From positions 1 through 37,543 of the forward strand of contig DXHA01000035.1 in NCBI GenBank assembly GCA_019113675.1: a stretch of 37,543 nt of DNA. The letters run 5' to 3'. Position 1 is the stretch's first letter; every line of letters starts with the position of its first letter. Shown here piece by piece: positions 26,987 to 36,535 of the stretch. The DNA comes from Candidatus Yaniella excrementigallinarum (GTDB lineage: Bacteria; Actinomycetota; Actinomycetes; Actinomycetales; Micrococcaceae). The notes under the pieces are model-generated. The model did no database searches. It saw nothing but the letters and a program-made list of their open reading frames with translations, and was not told where the DNA came from. The position numbers were made by a program, and so were the translations under genes.

Positions 26987-27033
26987 ATACTACATCTAGG
27001 GATTGAGAACGCAAGGCATAACTAGATGTAGTA
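26987..27033 (-). promoter_or_regulatory. nrdH promoter with two NrdR boxes
   Basis: CTACATCTAG (26990-26999) and CTAGATGTAG (27022-27031) fit the core of the NrdR box (C-W-A-n-A-T-n-T-W-G). Their centres are 32 bases apart, the usual three-turn spacing. With their flanks they form a 12-base inverted repeat. On the minus strand TTGCGT (27014-27009), 16 bases and TAGTAT (26992-26987) make a promoter whose -10 overlaps the inner box. NrdR-ATP would repress it. Confidence 0.8.
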
Positions 27034-27061
27034 CTTACAGCTTTGTCATTTGCTCACAGGG

Positions 27062-27192
27062 TTCTCCACAAGTTCACTGCCAAAACTCCACAAGACCGAT
27101 ATAGGACACATCCGCATCACGGTGCGGGTTTAATACAACAACACAGAAGTTCTCCACATTCCCACAAGCGCTGATTTTTTAATCAATCCACA
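27062..27192 (+). promoter_or_regulatory. Cluster of DnaA-box-like 9-mers beside the nrd promoter
   Basis: TTCTCCACA occurs at 27062-27070 and 27150-27158, one base from TTATCCACA. AACTCCACA (27084-27092) and CAATCCACA (27184-27192) are weaker. All four face the same way. They lie 30-160 bases upstream of the outer NrdR box, in the 550-base gene-free stretch 26864-27413, and are also upstream of the DUF1846 gene. Binding is not shown. Nothing else in that stretch is clear to me. Confidence 0.4.
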
Positions 27193-27413
27193 GAAAAAGA
27201 ATTTTCACCACGGCGTGTTGGTAAACCAAAAACCACCATGACTTGTGCCCACGACAACATCTGACCCCTACACATTGTGTCGCAAGTAATATGTGAGGCT
27301 GCTCCTTTGGGCCTGGTGCAAGCCAGTAGAGCTAAAGCCTTGTGCTGCGATGTACCACAACTAGGTTCTATGGAATGTCCATGGAACAATGGTGCTCTGT
27401 GGAAGCTGAGCAT

Positions 27414-28928
27414 ATGACCCAAGAAGTATCGTTTCACCCCAAGATCGGTTTTGACTCGCAAAAATACATTGAGTTGCAGTCTCAATTCATTTCTCAGCGA
27501 CGCCAAGAGATAGGGCACAAGCTGTATCTAGAAATGGGTGGCAAGCTCTTTGACGACCTACATGCCTCCAGAGTCTTACCGGGATTTACCCCCAATAATA
27601 AAATTCTGATGCTCCAACAACTCAAAGATGAGTTGGAAATCATGATGGTGCTCAATGCCAAGGATTTGGAATACGAAAAAATTCGTGCAGATTTAGGCAT
27701 TACCTATCAGGACGAGGCGCTGCGATTGATCGATATCTTTCGAGATGAGGGCTTCATGGTGGAGCACGTGGTGATCACCCAGCTGTCTATTGAATATTCC
27801 AATGCCCTAGCCTTCAGCGAGCGGATGCAGCGCGCCGGACTAAAAGTAACTCACCACTACCCCACCCCCGGGTATCCTACCGATACCGAAAAAATCATTT
27901 CCGAGGCTGGATTTGGCCGAAACCAATATGCCGAAACGACTCGTTCCTTGGTAGTGGTGACCGGCCCCGGTCCCGGATCAGGTAAACTTTCTGCTTCATT
28001 GTCGCAGATCTACCATGATTTCCAACACCAGATTCGATCTGGCTATGCCAAATTTGAGACTTTTCCCATCTGGAATCTGCCACTGCAGCATCCGGTCAAC
28101 CAAGCCTATGAGGCTGCTACCGCAGATCTTGATGACAATAATATTATTGACCCGTATCATTTAGCCGCTTACCAGTCACAGGCGGTTAGCTATAACCGGG
28201 ATGTTGAAGCCTTCCCATTGCTGAAGGCCATGTTGGAAAAACTCTATGGCACTTCGCCATATAAATCCCCTACTGATATGGGGGTCAATATGGCCGGGCA
28301 CTGTATTAGCGATGATGCAGTATGCGCCGAAGCTGCGAACCAAGAAATCATCCGCCGATGGTATAAAGCTCGGGTTGCAGAGCGCCGGATGGATACCGCT
28401 GACCACACAGTGTCGTCTCGCATTGAAGTGATCATGACCCGCGTTGGGATATCACGCAATGATCGAGCTGTGGTCGCTCCGGCGGAAGAAGTTGCCCACC
28501 GCACCGGACAGCCGGCAAGCGCACTGCAATTGTCAGATGGCACGATTATTACCGGTAAAACCTCAGGCTTATTGGGGTGCTCAGCGGCTATGTTGCTTAA
28601 TGCACTTAAATATATGGCAGGGATAGCCGACGGCGTCCACTTGCTCCAGCCACAAGCTATTGAACCAATTCAAACCCTTAAAACCCGGCATCTAGGATCC
28701 GTCAACCCCAGATTGCATACTGATGAGGTGTTAATCGCGCTATCGGTTTCTGCTGCTGAATCTGAAGAAGCTCGTCAGGCTATTGACATGTTGCAGCACC
28801 TGCGCGGTTGCGACGTCCACACCACTACCATCCTTGGGTCGGTAGATGAGTCCATTTTCCGCCAACTGGGCATGCTGGTGACCGCCGAGCCAGAATATTG
28901 GCGCAAATCCTTATACCACCGCAGTTAG
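27414..28928 (+). CDS. DUF1846 family protein
   Basis: The 504-residue protein matches DUF1846 throughout: [76 protein letters not shown], and [15 protein letters not shown] relative has a solved structure, but no reaction is firmly assigned. The GPGPGSGK loop looks nucleotide- or phosphate-binding. I choose ATG 27414 because family members begin shortly before IGFD; ATGs at 27342, 27375 and 27381 lie further upstream. Divergent from nrdH across a long regulatory stretch. Confidence 0.87.
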   Translation: MTQEVSFHPKIGFDSQKYIELQSQFISQRRQEIGHKLYLEMGGKLFDDLHASRVLPGFTPNNKILMLQQLKDELEIMMVLNAKDLEYEKIRADLGITYQDEALRLIDIFRDEGFMVEHVVITQLSIEYSNALAFSERMQRAGLKVTHHYPTPGYPTDTEKIISEAGFGRNQYAETTRSLVVVTGPGPGSGKLSASLSQIYHDFQHQIRSGYAKFETFPIWNLPLQHPVNQAYEAATADLDDNNIIDPYHLAAYQSQAVSYNRDVEAFPLLKAMLEKLYGTSPYKSPTDMGVNMAGHCISDDAVCAEAANQEIIRRWYKARVAERRMDTADHTVSSRIEVIMTRVGISRNDRAVVAPAEEVAHRTGQPASALQLSDGTIITGKTSGLLGCSAAMLLNALKYMAGIADGVHLLQPQAIEPIQTLKTRHLGSVNPRLHTDEVLIALSVSAAESEEARQAIDMLQHLRGCDVHTTTILGSVDESIFRQLGMLVTAEPEYWRKSLYHRS

Positions 28929-28951
28929 CGCAACGCGTTTATATCGCTAAC
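28924..28951 (+). terminator. Weak hairpin over the DUF1846 stop codon
   Basis: GTTAGCG (28924-28930) pairs with CGCTAAC (28945-28951) across a 14-base loop. The stem includes the TAG stop. No T-run follows, so termination here is doubtful. Confidence 0.3.
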
Positions 28952-29020
28952 CAGGCTCACTACGATAAGCTCCAACAAGCTTCATACTGACATCGTTCCA
29001 ACTGGCAGGAGGCAGAGTTC

Positions 29021-30793
29021 ATGGTCGACGCCATGGCACGTTTATGGCGTATTATCGCCCCCATTCGGCTGCGACTCTACCTTGGGATCTTGGTCACCGT
29101 TGGAGCTTCAGTGGTGGGTTTGATGGTTCCTCAAGTGCTGGAAGCGCTTGTCAATAAACTAGATACTTCCCCCACCGCGGCTACCGTATGGATCGCTGGC
29201 GGGGTCGTGATTGCCTTGGGCCTTATCGAAGCAGTCTTACTTTGGTTACGTCGTGTGTTTGCAATTGGACCATCCACCAATATTGAACGCCAAATGCGGG
29301 TACGGTTTTATAATTTGATACTGGAAATGCCAGTCGCCTTCTTTAATGATTGGGGCTCTGGACAATTACTCTCCCGTGCCCAGCAGGATGTCAGCCAGAT
29401 TCGCCGGTGGATTGCTTTTGGCATGATCATGCTGGTCTCCTCGGCCGCCACAGTATTGGTCGGCAGCTATATGATGGCACGATCCTCCTGGCTATTGGCC
29501 GGCACCTTTTTGGTCGTCATCATCCCGATTGTGCTGCTAACCTACCGGTTCCAGCAGGACTTCTCGGTTTTAACACGGCGCTCGCAGGATCTGAACGGTG
29601 AAATCTCCACTACGGTGGAACAATCTGTTCAAGGCATTCGGGTGCTCAAAGCATTTGGCCGGGCAAGATATGCGTTATCAAATTTTGATGTAAGTGCTCG
29701 TGCGCTTCGAGATAATGAAGTTCGTAAGGCCACTACTACTGCGCGTTTCGATATGTTCATACTTGCCCTGCCAGAAACCGCATTGGGTATCTGCTTATTG
29801 CTTGGGCTATTTCAAGTAAATTCCGGTGCAATGAACGTCGGCCAGCTGGCTAGCTTTTTTGCCACCACCACCCTGGTTGTTGGTCCCACCCGAATGCTGG
29901 GCTCACTTTTTGGTCAAGCCGTCAATACCACCACGGCCCTAGAACGTTATTTCGAGGTGATGGATTCGACCAATACCATCGTCTCGCCGGATAATCCGGT
30001 GCCTGTCGATGTGGAACATGCCACCGGAGAGCTTGTCATGGATGATGTTCGGTTTCGATACCACGATGCTCCAGCTGACCAGCCTGATCTGTTACGCGGC
30101 GTCAATTTGCATATCCGGCCTGGAGAAACCATGGCACTGGTTGGTGTCACTGGAAACGGTAAATCTACCCTGTTGCAACTGATTCCCCGGATTTTTGATA
30201 TCACCTCCGGTCAGATCACTATCGATGGTGTTTCCGTTCACGATATGCACTTAGACGATGTACGTCGGCTGACTGCTTTTGCATTTGAGGACACCACACT
30301 ATTTTCTTCATCTGTGCGCGACAATGTGTTGTTAGGCGTGGATCCAAAGCTTCCCGAGGCCGTCCAAGAAGAGATCGCTTGGGAGGCATTATCGGCTGCT
30401 GATGCAGGCTTTGTTGCCGAACTTGTTGATGGTATCGACACCCCGATTGGCGAACAAGGGTTTTCACTGTCTGGTGGCCAGCGGCAACGACTGGCGCTGG
30501 CGCGCGCTATTGCCGCCCGTCCGGCATTACTACTGTTGGATGACCCACTATCGGCATTAGATACCAAAACTGAAGAGCGCGTGGTAGGCCAGTTACGGGC
30601 CGTCCTAGATAACACAACGACATTGATTATCGCCCACCGCTCCTCCACCGTGGCACTAGCTGACCGGGTGGCGCTGTTAGACGATGGCCAGATCGTGGCG
30701 GTGGACACCCACCAACAGTTGCTACGTACCTCGCAACGCTACCGGTATCTGATGGCTACTCCGGCCCGTGGCGGTAGCGAGGTGAATATATGA
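29021..30793 (+). CDS. ABC exporter half-transporter with degenerate nucleotide site
   Basis: The 590-residue protein has six membrane helices (about 15-310) and then an ATPase domain. Walker A is GVTGNGKST (near 375) and the signature is LSGGQRQRLALA. Walker B is LLLLDDPLSALD, where Asp508 stands in place of the catalytic Glu, and the Q-loop reads AFEDTTLF without its Gln. So this subunit carries the non-hydrolysing site of a heterodimer. AGGAGG lies nine bases before the ATG. The stop overlaps the partner's ATG (ATGA). The substrate is unknown; multidrug-type exporters share this layout. Confidence 0.92.
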   Translation: MVDAMARLWRIIAPIRLRLYLGILVTVGASVVGLMVPQVLEALVNKLDTSPTAATVWIAGGVVIALGLIEAVLLWLRRVFAIGPSTNIERQMRVRFYNLILEMPVAFFNDWGSGQLLSRAQQDVSQIRRWIAFGMIMLVSSAATVLVGSYMMARSSWLLAGTFLVVIIPIVLLTYRFQQDFSVLTRRSQDLNGEISTTVEQSVQGIRVLKAFGRARYALSNFDVSARALRDNEVRKATTTARFDMFILALPETALGICLLLGLFQVNSGAMNVGQLASFFATTTLVVGPTRMLGSLFGQAVNTTTALERYFEVMDSTNTIVSPDNPVPVDVEHATGELVMDDVRFRYHDAPADQPDLLRGVNLHIRPGETMALVGVTGNGKSTLLQLIPRIFDITSGQITIDGVSVHDMHLDDVRRLTAFAFEDTTLFSSSVRDNVLLGVDPKLPEAVQEEIAWEALSAADAGFVAELVDGIDTPIGEQGFSLSGGQRQRLALARAIAARPALLLLDDPLSALDTKTEERVVGQLRAVLDNTTTLIIAHRSSTVALADRVALLDDGQIVAVDTHQQLLRTSQRYRYLMATPARGGSEVNI

Positions 30794-32598
30794 GCCACCC
30801 TGGTAGAACCCGTAGCGATTCGACTCGCTATTCGCAGATGACCAAGGACGAACGTCGAGCTTCCCTGCGGCTGCTGGGAAGTCTGTTAAAACCATATACT
30901 TGGCAGCTGGTTGGCGTATCACTGATTGTGGTATTGACTCAACTGATGACGGTGGCTGGTCCGGCAATTATTGCATGGGGTATTGATCATGGGTTGCCGG
31001 CCCTGCAGGATGGCAACCCGGTGCCTGCCATTGTCGCCTCCGCAGCCCATATTATTGCCGCTATTTCGGCCGGCGGGTTGATGTATGTCTTTGTTCGATG
31101 GAATATGACCATCGGCCAAAATATGCTGTTTCGATTACGCAAACGCTTATTTTTACACACCCAGCATTTGGATATGACTTTCCACGAAACCTACGCTTCG
31201 GGACGTACAGTGGCACGTCAAACCACCGATATGGATGCCTTGGCACAGCTGTTAAACTCCGGACTGGATATCATGGTCGGTTCGGTGTTGCAGATGGTGT
31301 TTACCATGGTGCTCATCGTAACCATGGATGTACCGTCAGGACTGGTGATGGCCGGACTGCTAGTACCCGCCACGATGCTCACCGTGTGGTTTCAAAAACG
31401 ATCTTCCGTCATCTACCGCCAAATTCGGACGAACGCTGCCCGGCTGATTGCACATTTTGTTGAAACCGTTACCGGCATCCGTGCGGTAAAGTCTTATCGC
31501 CGTCAGCGGGCAAATGGTGCCCGGTATGAGCAGTTAGCCGAAGATCACCGGCAGGCGTCGCTACGATCCGTTCAGCTGTTTGGGATATACCAGCCGATGT
31601 TACGTTGGCTTTCTACGATTACTATCGCAGCGGTGCTGATGGTCGGTGGCTTCCGGGTGCTTGGCGATCAACTTCAGGTGGGTGTATTGGTGGCCTTAGT
31701 GCTATATGCCAGACGGTTTTTTCAGCCCATCGATGAGATTGCCAACTTCTACAATACGTTTCAATCCGCTGTGGCGGCTTTAGAAAAAATCTCCGGGCTC
31801 ATGGCCGAACGACCCGCGGTCACCGACCCTGAAATACCGGTGGAATTGCCCTCGGTAGACGGCGAAATCGTCTTCGATAATGTTGCGTTTCGCTATACAC
31901 CACAGCTGCCAGTGGCACTTCACCCGACGTCGCTGCACGTACCTGCGGGACAAACCGTGGCCATTGTGGGCTCGACCGGTGCCGGCAAATCTACAATCGC
32001 AAAACTGCTGGCCCGATTTTATGATGTCACCCAGGGCGCTATTACTTTAGACGGCGTCAATCTTAAGGACATCTCACGAGATACGTTAACCGACAATATT
32101 GTGATGGTTACCCAGGAGTCATATCTGTTTTCGGGTTCGGTGGCTAATAATATTGCCTTAGGTAATCCGGATGCTTCCCGGGCTGAAATTATTGCTGCCG
32201 CAGAAGCCATTGGCGCACGTGACTTTGTCGAGCGCCTACCTGAAGGATTCGATACCGATGTGCGCGCCCGGGGCGGTCGGATGTCTGCTGGGCAACGCCA
32301 GTTGATTTCCTTTGCGCGCGCGTTTTTGGCCAACCCAAACGTGTTGATCCTGGATGAAGCCACGTCATCGTTGGATGCTCCAACTGAAGCCGTGGTGCAA
32401 CAAGGGCTCGAAGAGCTCTTGGGGCGTCGGACCTCGTTTATTATTGCCCATCGACTTTCCACGGTAATGATTGCCGATAGAGTATTAGTAGTTGAAGGTG
32501 GCCAGATCATCGAAGATGGGGCCCCGGGCCAGTTGATTGCCGCCGGTGGACAATTCTCCCAGCTCTATCACGCCTGGCAGGATTCCCTGGCAGAATAG
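30790..32598 (+). CDS. ABC exporter half-transporter with full catalytic motifs
   Basis: The 602-residue partner has six membrane helices (about 30-330), Walker A GSTGAGKST, Q-loop VTQESYLF, signature MSAGQRQ and Walker B VLILDEATSSLD with catalytic Glu523, then the switch AHRLST. With the preceding gene it forms an asymmetric heterodimeric exporter. The four-base overlap implies coupled translation and fixed stoichiometry. A small membrane-protein gene follows after 29 bases and is likely in the same operon. Confidence 0.93.
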   Translation: MSHPGRTRSDSTRYSQMTKDERRASLRLLGSLLKPYTWQLVGVSLIVVLTQLMTVAGPAIIAWGIDHGLPALQDGNPVPAIVASAAHIIAAISAGGLMYVFVRWNMTIGQNMLFRLRKRLFLHTQHLDMTFHETYASGRTVARQTTDMDALAQLLNSGLDIMVGSVLQMVFTMVLIVTMDVPSGLVMAGLLVPATMLTVWFQKRSSVIYRQIRTNAARLIAHFVETVTGIRAVKSYRRQRANGARYEQLAEDHRQASLRSVQLFGIYQPMLRWLSTITIAAVLMVGGFRVLGDQLQVGVLVALVLYARRFFQPIDEIANFYNTFQSAVAALEKISGLMAERPAVTDPEIPVELPSVDGEIVFDNVAFRYTPQLPVALHPTSLHVPAGQTVAIVGSTGAGKSTIAKLLARFYDVTQGAITLDGVNLKDISRDTLTDNIVMVTQESYLFSGSVANNIALGNPDASRAEIIAAAEAIGARDFVERLPEGFDTDVRARGGRMSAGQRQLISFARAFLANPNVLILDEATSSLDAPTEAVVQQGLEELLGRRTSFIIAHRLSTVMIADRVLVVEGGQIIEDGAPGQLIAAGGQFSQLYHAWQDSLAE

Positions 32599-32627
32599 GG
32601 CCAAAACGTTTTAAGGAGATGATCCGT

Positions 32628-32867
32628 ATGCCAGGAAGACTCAAGGCAGGCCTACTAGGTGCAGGGCTTGGGGCCATCATCATCGTGCTGGTAGAACTCT
32701 TGGCGGTGGTAGTCAATGATGAGAAATTCTTTGGCACCCAGCAGTCCTGGATCATTCTGGCCATCGGAGTAATTGTCTGTATGTGGGTACAGTTGCGCGC
32801 TTACGACCAGCAAAAAGGCCGCTACGCGAGTAAAGACGACGACCCCAAGCGGGTTCCTAAGGACTAA
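32628..32867 (+). CDS. Small two-helix membrane protein trailing the ABC exporter
   Basis: The 79-residue protein has two hydrophobic helices (about residues 5-26 and 38-57). A short loop with NDEKFFGTQQ joins them, and the tail is charged (KDDDPKRVPKD). AAGGAG lies nine bases before ATG 32628, which makes this start better than 32619. Twenty-nine bases separate it from the exporter genes, so it is probably co-transcribed. No family recognised; it could be an accessory subunit or unrelated. Its 3' end overlaps the convergent putA end by 11 bases. Confidence 0.75.
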   Translation: MPGRLKAGLLGAGLGAIIIVLVELLAVVVNDEKFFGTQQSWIILAIGVIVCMWVQLRAYDQQKGRYASKDDDPKRVPKD

Positions 32868-35800
32868 CGGATGGTGTCTGACCAAACTGAATGTCGCCCA
32901 GGGCGCGCTGGGGCAAATCATTGAGCGTACCAAACCGGTGTGCCGGCATAGTCACTGATTGTTCACGAAGAAACGGCAACATCTCTAGGCGACCTGCCGA
33001 AGTGACCGGCTGAGTATAGAGCGCGGTTTCTGGGCTGTGGGCCGTGGCAGTTATTGTATCGGTTTGCTCCTCGGGACCAATGAGACGGATGCGACCGGTG
33101 CCTTGTGCCGGGTCGGTGTCAGCCAGGCGGCTAGCACGCTGGATCCAGGTATTCGTGTCTTCAAAGACAACTTGGACATTGGTGCCAGTAAACACTTCGG
33201 TCAGTTGTCGTGGAGCAGTTGTAGGCAGCGAAACAACATTGGTTGGTAACACACCAGTGCCATGGCCTGTTGCCACCGCCTGCTGCACCCGAATTCCACC
33301 AAAAGCCACGCGCACCGTTTGTGCAAGCGTTGCCGAGGTGATATTTGCCGCGCGTATCGCTACGGGAACCGGCCGGTAGCGCAACGCATTAATCTCCACC
33401 TGCAAATCCGATACGTCCCGTTGACCGATGAAGGTTTCTACAGCCTGGGCATCGTGGGCTACAGCTGCTTGCACCCATGCAGCATCGTCGTCTTCGATGA
33501 TCGGGGCCAATGCCTGGAACAGTTCATCAGCCCATATATCGGTTATGGCAGGCAAAGAGACAGGATCATCAGTCCAATTATTCAAACCCAGAAGATAATT
33601 GGGCCCACCCACTTTAGCGCCTGGACCAATTGAAGAGCGTTTCCATCCACCAAAGGGTTGTCGCCGCACAATGGCACCGGTAATGCCTCGGTTGATATAC
33701 AGATTCCCAGCGGTGATACGCTCCGCCCAGTTGCCGATCTCCTCCGGGTCCAGCGAATGGATACCAGAGGTCAAGCCGTAGGGCACGGCGTTGACGTAAT
33801 CAATGGCCTCGTCCAGGGTTTTGGCCGACATGACGCCAAGTATCGGACCGAAGTATTCGGTCAAATGATATTGAGAACCTGGCCTAACCCCGGAGCGCAC
33901 ACCCGGTGAGTAGAGCCGGCCGGTGTCATCCAGTTGACGCGGTTTGAGCTGCCAGCGTTGGTCGGCTTCCAGTTGGGTTAGTCCTTGCTGCAGTTTATCG
34001 CCGGGCACATCAATGACCGGTCCCATTTGGGCTTGCGGATTGTTAGGGTGGTCTACAACCAGCGAATTCACCGCATCCAGCAATTGACGGTGGAAGCGTT
34101 TACTCACGGCCGTTTGGCCTACCAGGATCACCAAGGACGCGGCCGAACATTTTTGGCCGGCATGACTAAACGCGGAATCAACCACGTCGGCCACGGCAAG
34201 GTCTAAATCCGCCGACGGGGTGATAATAATTGCGTTTTTGCCTGAGGTCTCACCAAATAGTGGCATATCGGGTCGTAACTGAGTAAATAGCTGTGCGGTT
34301 TCATATCCGCCGGTCAGAATAACCCGTTCGGCACGACGGTCCGTGACCAAGCTGGTGCCGATGGTAGATTCTTCGGCGATGACAAACTGCACCAGTTCGC
34401 GGGAAAGCTCAAATTCATCTAGTGCCGCCCAGATGGCTTGGACAATGACGGCAGCAGTTCGTTGGGCCTGTGGTGCGGGTTTGAACATCACCGGTGACCC
34501 GGCAGCCAATGCTGAGACAACCGAACCGGTGGGGATTGCTAATGGGAAATTCCATGGCGGGGTCACTACGGTTAGCCCCACCGGATGCGCCTTGGCCCCT
34601 GGTATCTGGTTGAGTTGCAGACACTGTTCTGCATAAAAACGAGCAAAATCGATGGCTTCGGAGACCTCTGGGTCCGACTGGTCAATGGTCTTGCCGGTTT
34701 CGGCACCCATCACTTCAATAAGTTCATCGCGCACAGCCGCTAAGTGGTCACCGACCCGGATTAATACCTGTGAGCGAGTTGGTAATGGCAAGTCTTGCCA
34801 GGTTGAACCGGCTTGTTGCGCCGCCGTGATCGTAGCATCCAATTGTTCTTCAGATTCGATGCGCTGGGAATCCACCACCGACTGCCCCAGTTGTGAAGTT
34901 GCCATTCGCGCAATGATCTGGCGGCCCCAGTCACGGTTAGCCGGTAGATCCGGGTCGGAGTCGGCAGCATTGGCAAAAGCCTTGGCTGAAGGCTGTGAAA
35001 AGTCTTCAGTCTGGCGGTTTTGTTTACGCCTGGGCTCAGGGACCAAATCAACTTCGTTTTCCAACTGTTCCAGCGAGGCTAAAAAACGACCGGCTTCGCG
35101 TTGAAACATGGTCTCGTCTTCCAGTTCAAAAACCGCCGACATGAAGTTGTCTGCTGAGGCACCTTCCTCCAATCTGCGTACCAAATACGAAATGGCTACG
35201 TCGAACTCATCGGGGTGCACCACCGGAGTGTACAGTAACAATCGCCCAACATCAGCACGCACAGCCTCGGCTTGTGCACTGGCCATTCCCAACAGCATTT
35301 CAAAATCTACCGGCCCATCATGCACCGGTATGTTGCGGTGTTGAAGCAATAGATATGCCAAAGCAATATCGAATAAGTTTTGGCCGGCAACACCAATTTG
35401 CACATTGGTCAGCCGCTCAGAGGTCAGTGCGTAGTTGAGTAGCCGTTTGTAATTGGTATCGGTATCCTGCTTGGTGGGCCAGACGGTTTGTGGCCAACGA
35501 TGTATAGCAGCTTGCACCTGTTCCATGGGCAGATTCGCGCCTTTAACCACACGAACTTTAATAGGCGCCCCTCCAGCGGCAACCCGCTGGGCGGCAAAAG
35601 CCTGCAGATCAACCATGGCCCGGTAGGAATCAGGAAGATAGGCCTGCAATACGATGCCTGAGGAATAATGTTGAAACTCGGGTTCTGAAATAAGTTTGCG
35701 GTAAACGTCCAGGGTCAGCTGGAGATCTTTATATTCCTCCATATCCAAATTGATGAAGGTAACCGGGTCTGCTTGCATGGCGGCACGGTAAACCGGCCGG

Positions 35801-36423
35801 AGTTTTTCGACAATATTGTCTACTGCCTCATCGTGTGCCCAGTGATTATGTGGGGCAACGGTAGCCGAGACCTTAACGGAAACATAGTCGACATCATCGC
35901 GAGCAATTAGCGCCAACGTATCGGCTACACGTTTATCTGCTTCTTGCTGTCCTAAAATGGCCTCGCCCAGCAGATTTATGTTCAAATCGATTCCGGGGGT
36001 TCGGATCTTTTGAATTGCTTTACCCAATTGGTTGTCTCGTGAATCGATGACGAGGTGTCCGACCAATGCTCGCAGGGCAGCTTGGGCAGTCGGAACAACA
36101 ACGCCCGGGGCCAGGTTAGCTAATTTGCCCCCTGCCCGGATGGCGGTTTGTAAATGCCATGGCAAAAATTGAGGAGCCTCATCGGCAATATGTGACAATG
36201 CTTCGGCTGCCGTTGCATTGTCTTCGGGCCGAATAACCCGATCGACGAATCCGACCGTAAAGTCCAAGCCGTTGGGATCTTGCAGTACGCCTGCTAGCTG
36301 TTGTGCCGAGGCATCTGGTTTCACCTTTGAGGCTGCCGCTAACCATTTGCGCACCTGGTCGATAGCGGCATCACCCAGCTGCCACGGCATGATATCTGCT
36401 TGACGAGGATGTGTTGTCTGCAT
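32857..36423 (-). CDS. putA: Bifunctional proline dehydrogenase / L-glutamate gamma-semialdehyde dehydrogenase
   Basis: The 1188-residue protein oxidises proline to glutamate in two steps. The FAD-dependent proline dehydrogenase barrel spans about 75-450, with AYLPDSYRAM near 262 and RRLEEG near 417. The NAD-dependent aldehyde dehydrogenase spans about 500-985, with PPWNFPL near 623, Glu725 in FGETSGKN and nucleophile Cys759 in GQKCSAA. The final 200 residues are the extra C-terminal domain of long PutA forms. There is no N-terminal DNA-binding domain, so it does not self-regulate as in E. coli. GGGAG lies six bases before the ATG, and a perfect TATAAT (36448-36443) lies upstream. The divergent LysR gene is the likely regulator. 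Confidence 0.95.
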   Translation of the reverse strand: MQTTHPRQADIMPWQLGDAAIDQVRKWLAAASKVKPDASAQQLAGVLQDPNGLDFTVGFVDRVIRPEDNATAAEALSHIADEAPQFLPWHLQTAIRAGGKLANLAPGVVVPTAQAALRALVGHLVIDSRDNQLGKAIQKIRTPGIDLNINLLGEAILGQQEADKRVADTLALIARDDVDYVSVKVSATVAPHNHWAHDEAVDNIVEKLRPVYRAAMQADPVTFINLDMEEYKDLQLTLDVYRKLISEPEFQHYSSGIVLQAYLPDSYRAMVDLQAFAAQRVAAGGAPIKVRVVKGANLPMEQVQAAIHRWPQTVWPTKQDTDTNYKRLLNYALTSERLTNVQIGVAGQNLFDIALAYLLLQHRNIPVHDGPVDFEMLLGMASAQAEAVRADVGRLLLYTPVVHPDEFDVAISYLVRRLEEGASADNFMSAVFELEDETMFQREAGRFLASLEQLENEVDLVPEPRRKQNRQTEDFSQPSAKAFANAADSDPDLPANRDWGRQIIARMATSQLGQSVVDSQRIESEEQLDATITAAQQAGSTWQDLPLPTRSQVLIRVGDHLAAVRDELIEVMGAETGKTIDQSDPEVSEAIDFARFYAEQCLQLNQIPGAKAHPVGLTVVTPPWNFPLAIPTGSVVSALAAGSPVMFKPAPQAQRTAAVIVQAIWAALDEFELSRELVQFVIAEESTIGTSLVTDRRAERVILTGGYETAQLFTQLRPDMPLFGETSGKNAIIITPSADLDLAVADVVDSAFSHAGQKCSAASLVILVGQTAVSKRFHRQLLDAVNSLVVDHPNNPQAQMGPVIDVPGDKLQQGLTQLEADQRWQLKPRQLDDTGRLYSPGVRSGVRPGSQYHLTEYFGPILGVMSAKTLDEAIDYVNAVPYGLTSGIHSLDPEEIGNWAERITAGNLYINRGITGAIVRRQPFGGWKRSSIGPGAKVGGPNYLLGLNNWTDDPVSLPAITDIWADELFQALAPIIEDDDAAWVQAAVAHDAQAVETFIGQRDVSDLQVEINALRYRPVPVAIRAANITSATLAQTVRVAFGGIRVQQAVATGHGTGVLPTNVVSLPTTAPRQLTEVFTGTNVQVVFEDTNTWIQRASRLADTDPAQGTGRIRLIGPEEQTDTITATAHSPETALYTQPVTSAGRLEMLPFLREQSVTMPAHRFGTLNDLPQRALGDIQFGQTPSVSP

Positions 36424-36442
36424 AATGCTCCCGATTTACGAC

Positions 36443-36506
36443 ATTATATTGTGACACACAGCATACGGCTAGAAATAGGTTCGGGTATAGCGAATAATAT
36501 CGAATA
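36443..36506. promoter_or_regulatory. putA/lysR divergent control region
   Basis: On the minus strand TATAAT at 36448-36443 is about 20 bases from the putA ATG and is a good -10 element; no strong -35 precedes it. CGAATA is repeated at 36491-36496 and 36501-36506 with a 10-base period, next to the LysR start, and is a possible regulator site. The whole gap is 112 bases. Confidence 0.5.
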
Positions 36507-36535
36507 GAACCTTACGGTTAAAGCGAAGGATATCC

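Noticed and set aside
27062-27192. A replication origin
   Set aside because: The DnaA-like sites are few, there is no dnaA-dnaN neighbourhood, and no AT-rich unwinding element is evident.
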